From Lates calcarifer (Eukaryota; Chordata; Actinopteri; Centropomidae), in NCBI RefSeq assembly GCF_001640805.2, contig NC_066854.1:11502644-11566643 (forward strand): a stretch of DNA of 64,000 nt, read 5' to 3'. Under the pieces are notes generated by a model. That model was not told where the DNA came from, did no database searches, and saw only the letters and a list, made by a program, of their open reading frames with translations. A program made the translations under genes and the position numbers. Shown here piece after piece: positions 55,178-64,000 of this stretch. Within the stretch, counting starts at the first letter, position 1, and every line of letters begins with the position of its first letter.

Positions 55178-58100
55178 ATGGTCCCCTCACTGTACTGGCT
55201 CCTGCTGCTGTGGGGACTTCAGGGTCTTTGCGCACAGGACTATGAAGAAGACTATGAAGAAGAGGTGGTGACACCCAAGAAGAAGAACAAACTATATCCA
55301 TCCAATTCCATACCACAAAATGGCAAATGTAAGTTTAAAATAGTCTCTTTTTTACATTTTTCTGGGGAACCAGAGAGGCAGTTTGTTTTCCACTGATGCT
55401 CTTACATGGAAAAGTGCTGTGGAATGTGCAGGTGGCACATGTTCCATTTTTTCATCACTGAAAAAAAAAAAAAAAAAAAAAACCTACTGCCACAGGTGAA
55501 GAAATAGAACATGATAACTCAACAAGGACATGCTGCAGGATGCAATCCACTTCGACTGATCATATCTCTTATGGCCTCTCAGAGCCATCCATCTCCTGTG
55601 TGACTATTCAGTGCTCCGTTACCCAAATGTTTGATTCGCTCAGAATCCTGTTTCCCCAGGCACATTCTCTCTCTGACATATTTCCGTGAAGATTAATGTG
55701 ATTTATCCTCAGCCTATATTAGATCTGTGACCTCCTTCCATTGCTGAAGGTTGGTGCAGTAAGTTGAGTTACTTTTATTTCCACTTCAAAATTATATGTC
55801 ACATTCATGAACTTATCACACTTTTCTTGAAAAGACATCAGCCTATAGCCTAAACAGTCAGTAAATCACCTTTAGCTCTTCTAAAGGCTCCACAGATAAA
55901 AATGTCATAAAATCCATTTGGCTCTGATCAGTTGGGTCTTTATATTTGGCTGGATAGGAAAGTAATAAATGATCAGTTTAGCAACAAAAAATACAGGAAA
56001 AATAAATTATGTGCATTTAACTGAGTAATTTAATGTGTTAGGTTTGTCACAAAACAAGAAGTCTAATGATGAAATGCCAAAATGTAATCTTTTCATTCTG
56101 CTGCTGCTTTTCCGAAAAAGTTTCGTCTTTGCTCTTACTGATTATGAATCTAGTTAAGAGAATAGTTTGGCACTTTCGGAAATATGTTCGTTAGCTTGCT
56201 TGCTGGGAGCTAAATGAGAGGATTGATACCACACTACCACACACAGTACACTAAATATGAAGCTAGAATCTGAGCTAGCTAGCAGCCACTTAGCTTGACT
56301 TAGCATAACGACTGGAAAGAAGGAAACAGTGAGCCTGGTTCAGTCCAAAGGCCACAAAACCTACAAAGAAATGTAAATATAAAGCTCAGTGATTAAGATG
56401 TTATATCTTGTTGGTTTAATCAGAACAAAAAACGTGTAGGAAACTATAAAAAATGTCATATTGAAGTTTTTTGATTTATGTGCTTCTTATGCCAACCACC
56501 TGCTAGCTCCACCTTCTCATTTACCATAAAAATAATAAAATCCACACATAACTGGAATATAACCCACAATAACCCACAATTAGTATTTTTTTTAAAAAAA
56601 ATGTATTTATTGTTTTCTTTTTTTTTTTAAGTTTTACTACCTTTGAATAGAGCCAGGCTAGCTGTTGCCCCATTTTACCAGTGCTAAGATAGACAAGCTA
56701 GCTATTGGCTGTTGCTTCATACTTAGCATATAGACATAAAAGTGGAATCAATATCTCAACAAGAAAGCTAGCAGCAGGTTAGTTTAATGAATTACAGAGA
56801 CTGGAAACAGCTAGCTTAGCTCTAGCTATATATTCATGTCAATGTAAAAATCCTTTAGTTCTTGCTATCACACAGTTAATTAATGGCTAACTTCTCTTTC
56901 TTCTCAAGCTCTCATTGATGAGGACTGTGGTTTGGAGATAGCCTTTCTGATAGATAGCTCAGAGAGCGCAAAGGACAACCATGCCCAGGAAAAGCGCTTT
57001 GCCTCTGACATAATGGACCGGCTGCAGGGCCTCCGGCTGCAGACTGGCCGGAGCCTCAGCTCCCGTGCAGCCCTTCTTCAGTACAGCAGCCATGTCATCA
57101 TAGAGCAGACCTTCAAACAGTGGAGAGGCATCGACGACTTCAAGGCCCGAATCGCTCCAATCGTGTACATTGGTCATGGCACCTACACCACCTACGCTAT
57201 CACCAACCTCACCCGCATCTACTTGGAAGAGTCTGACCCCAGTAGCATCAAGGTGGCCATTCTGCTCTTCGATGGCATCTCACACCCCAGGAACCCTGAT
57301 ATATTTTCAGCTGTGGCTGATGCCAAGAACCAGGGCGTCCGTTTCTTCACCATAGGCATCACACCTGAAGCTAATGAGCCAACCAATATAGCTCAGCTGC
57401 GACTAATTGCTAACTCCCCAGCTTCCCGCTACCTTCATAACCTGCAGGACAGAGGCAATGTGGAAAAAGTCATTAAGGAGATTGTGAGTAAAAATATACT
57501 TACTAAAATTTATGTCAGATTTCATCCAAAATTGTAGATGGAGACACTGGTACTGAAAGTCAATTTAAAACCATTTTTTTTAGGTTTTTATGTTACGTTT
57601 GATGAACACACATATGGACACAATTCTGCTGTAGGATATTTAAAACAAGACAAATTTTTTGAAAAAAAGAAATATGTTTTTATCCTCACACAAATCAAAA
57701 GTTAAATTTAGAGGCAATAAATTGCACCTTTGCTAAAGTTAAATACACTCAGGGGTTTTGCTGCTGTGGCTAATGTTAGCAAACCCTAGTTTGATATTGC
57801 TTATTTCAGGACATTACTGAGTCAGTTTGCTCAGCTAATGTTATACTGTGTTTCAGTATTTACTTGTCTGCCTGTACAATCACTTGTGGTCACAGTAGTG
57901 ACAAGAGTTACATAGACTTTCTGTAAGTGTGATTGAATTCCTCATTATTCACAAAAGTTTTATTAAATTGGCAAATTAGCTCTGTTCAGAAATGCATTGT
58001 AACAGAGAAAAATCTTTTCACGATTTCATAAATTACTTGCAAGATTGTGTAAATCCCTTAAAGTCAGCTCTCTAAATGCATTTTCATTAAAAGTGAGAGT

Positions 58101-61100
58101 CCAGAGGTTTGACAGGAATGAATATATGGTTTTTTTGGCGTAATAACATGCTCAGACTTGCACATAATCACTTTGCTAGCTCTAATGTTTCTACATTTCT
58201 TTGGCGCATGCATTTTATGAAATTACACGTATGTTTGATAATTGCTTATTACCAGAGGGCAGACATTTCTGACAGGCAGAAGCTTCAGAAATCCATTATG
58301 CAGACAGTCTTTTGCCAAAAGAATGAAATGTTACTGTCTTTGACTCTTCCATGCCACCCAATAAGCACCTCCACTGTGCTGTCTCTGACACTATACCCTG
58401 CTGTCATTTCTTGGCTTATTGCACCCCTGATGTACACCTGCTACCTGCTGCCATAGTAACAGGTTGGCTGTCTTCACCAAAGTCATCACAATGAAATTCA
58501 CTTTACACACAGACTATAAAGCTATCAAGTTCTTCTGTAGCCATACATGTGCTGGGCATTAGCTAAGACAAAGTTTGGCTTTATTTCCAATTGTTTATCT
58601 TGACTCGAGTGATTGGGGTTACTTTCAAAAACCAGTACACTTCCACAAAGATAATTATAACATGTGCTGCACAGCAACATCGTGCAGACGCAACCAAGCT
58701 GTTGGCTGTAACATGTGCTCCACATTAAAACTCTTTGTGGGAAAATTGGGTGCAGTAAGTGTAGGAACCTAGCAAGAACATGCATGCAACCAGCTCCTCA
58801 AATACCACTTCAAAATCAGGCTTACTGTTGACACAGGTGGTACACATTCAAAAATGATAAGGAAAAACTTTATAGAAAACTTGCACTGAGCCTCCAAGAG
58901 CATTGAACCTGACAGCCTGCATTCTGCTGGCATGCAAGAGCCCAGCGGCAGCGGCTACGTTCAGACTTTCATCTCATTGCCCTGTGCAGGGCAGCATCTG
59001 TATGTCATAAGCATGATCCTCTGTCCCAGCTGAGAAACTGTCTTTTATCTTTAGTCATAGTATTCAAGTGAATTGCTCCATCCTCTAAAAATGGACAGAC
59101 TGTGTGCGTTGTCTTCAGACACCGCTCCCTATTGCGGAAACATCCGCTGGATGCTTAGCAAAGCAATTTTACTGATCAATGCATGTGGTTTGTATTTAGT
59201 CTGAGAGGAATTTGGACCATTCCCCTTTGTGTACAGAATGTGGTCAGCTTTGAAGAGAAAAGCAGCCGGTTGGGTGAAAATCAGGACTCTCAGACACTCA
59301 GGCAAGATCTATCTGTTACAAGAGGATATGAGTTCACTCGCAGAATCAGGTGGAGGAGGTTGAAGGCCATTCGACAAACTGAACCCAGGCTGGCAGTGAA
59401 TGAGTTTAATTGGGATGTCTGAGTAGCAGGTGTTTGCAGTTGCTGTTGAATCCCACAGTGTAACTTTGACACCAGAGTTAAAAATTCGCTCACATTTTGA
59501 ATTGGGCTCACATCAAAACACTGTTTTCTGTAAATGTCTTCTGGTGGGATATAAATTGACATCAAACATATGGAGTACATCTGACAACATCTTGACATTC
59601 TTGCATTTCTCGCTCCACAGACGGCGCTGGCGGATGAAGGGGTAAGTCTTGAGACCATCAGTCTTTCTGCACACACCTTGATTTGTGTCCTCGTGTGGCC
59701 CGTCTGACTCTTCCCTGTGTTTGAAGTGTCCCCTGGCCCAGAGCAAGTGTGCGTGCGACAAGGGTGAGAGGGGACCCAGTGGCCCTCCTGTAAGTATTAT
59801 TCTTACCCAGCATTTGGCCACATGAATAAGTTATGTACATAAATGAAGTTAAGTTGCATTATATTAGCCAGTTAGTTCTTGCTAGCTAGTGCAACAATGT
59901 CAGAGTCATTCTGAATCAACCAGCTACAGGCTACTGCTGGAAGTAAACATGGTACAGAGAAAATAACATCCCCTTTCATTTATGTCACAAGGCTAAACAT
60001 GCTACTTGTCTAGGTGGCTAACTAGCTATGCATCATTGTGTTTAATACTCATCATTAAAGTGTCGAGACATTGCTAACAACAGCAGATAATAGGGGCTTG
60101 TTAATTCAGAGTTATTTGTGCAACAAGAAAGATGTTCCTCAGAGACAGACACGCAACTCTGTGAAAGACAAAAGCTATTTTCTCTCAGTTGCGTTGGCCA
60201 ACAGGTGTTAGCTAACGCTGCTAACAGTATCTTCACTTTGCTGAGTACACATCCAAGTTCACTGCCTTATTAGCTAGCTAAGTATGTAGCTTTAGCAGCC
60301 TTGGTAAGCTAAATATCTGAATTTTGAAATAACAATGTCTGTACTGAAATAAAAATCCAATTATATTTATTATTACAGAAATGAAAATGATTAAATTGCA
60401 TTTCTTAGTACCAGTGAGTTGAATTTTAATTATTTCTTAAATCATTCACAAAATGTTGGTATCAATATGCATTATGCAGTTTGTTCGTGTGATTATTTTT
60501 TCATAATGTCTTTTTCATTTAGTTAATATTAAATACTTTGGGTTCCATATTGCCCCCCCCCGCCAGTTCTCTCTTTTTTAAAACAGAAAAGACAATTACT
60601 CCCCAACTGACTGCTTTGGAAGCACTGTAGAGAGCAGCACAGCTGACAAAGGCTCCTTTGATGCTAACAGGCCACATAATTGCAGGTTTTTGGGGGGGTT
60701 TAGTAAATCATGCAGTTTTAGAAGCTCTGTGTCTCTGCAGCAGTGAAAGTAAAGCAAATGCCTTACATTCCTATTACAGTTTATTGAGAGCAGGCCTAAA
60801 CAGATATTTACATGGGAAATCACTACAATCATGTCTGGCAAAACGCAGCCCCTTGGGATTGTCTGAGGACACATGCTGTATAAGATGTAACATGCATGAC
60901 TTTCTTCGCCTGCCAAAGCCATGTCGTGATATGAACACATCTTTTATTACACAGAAAAGGCCAGCCACAATTAGACATAGTGGTTTTGCTTTGATGTATT
61001 TTCACAGGATGAGAACAGAGTAATTACCCCATTAAACCTAATGCTCCAAACAAAAGCTGTTTCACATCAGGGGCAGCGGATCAGAGACATATAGAGAGGG

Positions 61101-63668
61101 ACATACTTGAAAGATAAGAACAAACACAATCCACAACACGCATGCATGGAAACAGAGAGAAGAGTCAGACAGTTGTTCGGGTAAGTCCTTTCACACACAT
61201 GCAGATGACTTAAAGCCCTCTCTGTCTCATCCACTCCCAGACTCTGTGTCCTTCTGATGGACTTCAAACATGTTGCTTTCATGAGGCATGGCCCGTTTAG
61301 GCCGAACAGAAAGAGCTCTTATATTCCTGAACATACGACAGCTTATGGGGGGGTTGCTTAAAAGACTGTTTAAAGTCCATTTTTGATTCTTTTTCTGCCC
61401 ACCTGATCGACACATTTGGCTTGTTCTCAATGGCAACACCTGAGGCTTATGGTTATTGTAGTCTTCAACCATCTGCTAAGCTGACAATCAGAGACATTGT
61501 TAAAATAATTCAGACTGGTGGTCATAACATAAATCTAGTCTTTCTAGTCCTCCCGCTAAGTTAAGATAATCATCCTCTGTCTCCAGCTTAGTACTTAACA
61601 GATACACATAAGATAAGATAATCCTTTATCACGTGAGTGATATCAATCTGTCATTTCTCAGGAAGACAGCAAAATGTTGAACTATTCACTTAATATATGG
61701 TATCATTATAGTTTCTTATAATTTCATGTTAACAGTTTCAAATAAAGATGTGTAAGTTATCTACTTGGACTAACTGGAGTGACATTAATAACTGAATTAC
61801 TTTGCTGCTTTATTGACCTTGCATTTCCTTTTCTGTCTGAGAGGGTTTACTTTATGATATTACTCATATTTAGCATTTTCTTTTTTTTCCTATGATATAA
61901 TTACATTAGTTTTGCTATTATGTAATTGCATATCGAGAGAGAATATATCTACTCATATATTTTTTTTAACTTGAATGTATTCTCATATAACTTAACCTAG
62001 GTGAAGTCTGCATGTTGAATTTGAATGTATCCCATAGTATGTCTTTTGTATTATTGTATAGCCGATGTTTACCAGTGAGGGAACCTTACCTCAGAACATG
62101 CAACTTTGTATACACTGTTTCACAATTGAATTATTTAAGAATATGGCTTTCATACATTCAGTTGGCCTGTAAACTGTGAAGATGATGCTTTTCCTGTAGG
62201 TGTGAGGAAGATGTTGCTGAATGTGATGAAACATCATTCTGCAGTGCTCCTGTTGTCTTTCTTTCCTGCCTAATGTCTAATTCATAATTTTCTCTACAGG
62301 GCAAGAAGGGCCGTCCTGGAGAGGATGGAAGTCCTGGTCCAAAAGGACAGAAGGTGATGCTGACTCATTAACCATCAAACCATCAAATCTGCTACCAGTT
62401 AAAGATATTACCAGTAGGTTGCCTTTCCTGATGAAACTAGAATCTTTCTTTTCCTTAGGGTGAAAGTGGGCTCAGTGGACTTCCAGGTCGAGAAGGAGCA
62501 GAGGTGAGATCAGAGTTTTACATCAAGTTAAGATTTAAGTTGACAGGTCTAGATACAAGTACAGAATAAAAACTTGTCCAATTTGTTTCATCTTTCACTC
62601 GAGTTGTTGCTGTAAAGAACAAGAGACGATCTCGTTCTGTGGCTGTGTTGTGGTTATTATCTGTCTCCTTCTGACTTAACAAGACTGTTTTGTACACACA
62701 GGGAAAACCAGGATACAAAGGAGAGAAGGTATTGTATGGATTCTAGTCTCATAATGTTCCCTTATAGTTAGTTAAAGTATAGGGTTCCCACGCTTGTGGA
62801 AAATCTGCAACAATGAGAGAAACTGGAGAATTATGTTTTCCAGACGTACAGTGCTATGAAGGACACATACACAGAAAAGACTTCGGAAGTATCATGGCAG
62901 TGTGTTTGCTTTTTTCATCTGTGTTTAATGTCAAGCTTGTCTGCAAGTATCTCTTGTTACTTTTCTTTTGAAGAAATCTTCTGAAGTTTGTAATTACATA
63001 AATCCCATGTCATTAGTCTTGGCTCAGCAGCTCCTGGCTGGGATATTAAAACCCATTACTCCAAGATAACTGGTTGGAAATTGTGCTCTGTTTCATAAAG
63101 TTGTTTTAGGGAATCCATGGAATTTGATGATAAGTCTGAAACTGTGCAAAATGACATTATGCCCCACTGAAGGATCTCACTAAACTGTTTCTGTTCTCTT
63201 ATAGGGAGAGAGAGGGGAGTGTGGCACACCCGGAATTAAAGGAGACAGAGTATGTTGCCCTTTAATGTTATAAAACCTTAAACCTAACAGAACCACTTAA
63301 GATTAAAATATTGTTTGTGATCATCATGGAGTATGGACTTTAAATAACTCTTACTTTTTTCTAGGGTCCTGAAGGTACTGTTGGTCCAAGAGGAAATCGT
63401 GGACTTCAGGTGAAATCTACCTTCCAGTTATCATCCAATTGATCGTTTGCTAAATCCTGCCCCCCCCTTAGTTACTGTTGCTCAAGCTTTCCATTCTAGC
63501 AAGACACATATGTAATTAACAATAACAGTGGCAGATTTACCAGTTGAAATGCCTGATGATTTTGATGGCTGAAATTTTCATTTCAAAGTTTCCCTCTGTT
63601 ACCTCACACTTCAGGGTTTGCCTGGTCCACCTGGTGACATCGGACCTGAAGGGGCAATGGGTAAAAAA
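55178..63668 (+). CDS. col28a1: Type XXVIII collagen alpha chain, 5' part (runs off the window)
   Basis: A secreted extracellular-matrix collagen of the VWA type. Coding exons: 55178-55328, 56909-57483, 59621-59641, 59727-59789, 62300-62353, 62459-62503, 62702-62728, 63205-63249, 63365-63409, 63615-63668. Signal peptide MVPSLYWLLLLWGLQGLCA, then an acidic YEEDYEEE stretch. The VWA domain in exon 2 has a MIDAS DSSES (D66, S68, S70), GRSLSSRAALLQYSS and GTYTTYAITNLTR. Next come CPLAQSKCACDKGERG and Gly-X-Y repeats. From the Cys-rich junction on, exons are phase 0 and multiples of 9 nt, typical of fibrillar-like collagen genes. The VWA sequence resembles COL28A1 more than collagen VI, but fish have several col28 paralogues, so the exact number is open. 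The second VWA and the C-terminus lie beyond the window. Confidence 0.88.
55461..55482. repeat. A22 homopolymer
   Basis: A pure run of 22 A in the first intron of the collagen gene; possibly the tail of an old retroposed sequence. Confidence 0.9.
56150..56860. repeat. Fish SINE/MITE-like interspersed repeat in collagen intron 1
   Basis: GGCACTTTCGGAAATATGTT, GTTAGCTTGCTTGCTGGGAG, TGAGCTAGCTAGCAGCCACT, GAGCCTGGTTCAGTCCAAAG and repeated GCTAGCT strings are, from memory, one of the commonest dispersed sequences of percomorph fish. The ends and class are not resolved. Confidence 0.6.
57484..59620. other. Collagen intron 2
   Basis: 2.1 kb without further exons that fit the reading frame. A TAATGTTAGC-type fragment is near 57,770. 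Otherwise nothing recognised. Confidence 0.5.
59790..62299. other. Collagen intron 4
   Basis: 2.5 kb. The exon before ends GGA-CCC-AGT-GGC-CCT-CCT and the exon after begins GGC-AAG-AAG, so the triplet register is continuous and no exon is missing. It contains scattered GCTAGCTA strings and a C8 run at about 60,553-60,560. Confidence 0.5.
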
Positions 63669-64000
63669 GTAAGTATTCCTCTGTTTAATTCTTCTGAAAT
63701 TACTGCTTAATATGTTTGAATCAAACTCTGAAATGAGGAGTGTTAAGTACAAACAGAAACGAAGGCTGTTTTCATATTAGGTACAGTTGCTTTGTACCAT
63801 GTCTGAGTACAGTTGCCTCCCCTCTCCACTGCCCAGACAGCTCTCACATTAGCATTGCTGTTCCGTACCTGAGTGCACTTGCGTATCTACACATGTCGGA
63901 AAAAGTAGGTGACAGTACGCAGCAGGTTGGTTTTCAACTCCCCAAAAAAACACAAAGAAGAAGAGAAGAGTACACTTAACACTCAATAATACTCAAGACC

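Noticed and set aside
55178..57483. Collagen VI or matrilin instead of collagen XXVIII
   Set aside because: There is one N-terminal VWA followed directly by a Cys-containing junction and Gly-X-Y repeats. Collagen VI long chains have several VWA domains and matrilins have EGF modules; the VWA residues fit COL28 best.

Overview
The window looks like a nuclear chromosome segment of a ray-finned (teleost) fish. It has intron-split vertebrate genes with ordinary GT-AG splicing, vertebrate metabolic and matrix proteins, L2/Rex-type LINE fragments, a TG...CA solo LTR, short inverted-repeat transposons and other fish-style interspersed repeats. No bacterial gene organisation, rRNA or tRNA was seen. 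All coordinates were read by eye. Gene names rest on remembered family sequence, not on a search.

Layout. 1-14 kb has no recognisable host gene. It opens with a 2.4 kb satellite of about 53 units. Next comes a patchwork of a local repeat family that carries exon-like modules with splice sites, GC-rich promoter-like blocks, LINE fragments, a solo LTR with a perfect target-site duplication, and a large inverted duplication. 14-18.7 kb is repeat-poor intergenic DNA with AT-rich blocks that could be conserved regulatory elements. 18.7-36.1 kb (minus strand) is a complete 28-coding-exon abcb11 gene (bile salt export pump, 1,359 codons before the stop by my exon map). 41.2-42.7 kb (plus strand) is a complete four-exon dhrs9-type retinol/steroid dehydrogenase, divergent from abcb11. 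44.5-48.0 kb (minus strand) is a complete ten-exon atp5f1b (mitochondrial ATP synthase beta, 517 aa). 48.2-55.2 kb is repeat-rich intergenic DNA that includes two orphan exon-like segments near 50.1-50.9 kb. 55.2 kb to the window end (plus strand) is the 5' part of a type XXVIII collagen gene: signal peptide, VWA domain and the first Gly-X-Y exons. It runs off the edge.

How the genes relate. abcb11 and dhrs9 are head-to-head neighbours, as I recall for human ABCB11 and DHRS9 (2q31), so that pair is probably ancient synteny. One exports bile acids and the other oxidises retinoids or steroids. atp5f1b and the collagen gene are functionally unrelated and lie on other human chromosomes, so a fish-lineage rearrangement breakpoint probably lies between dhrs9 and atp5f1b. 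All four recognised genes read cleanly through every exon junction.
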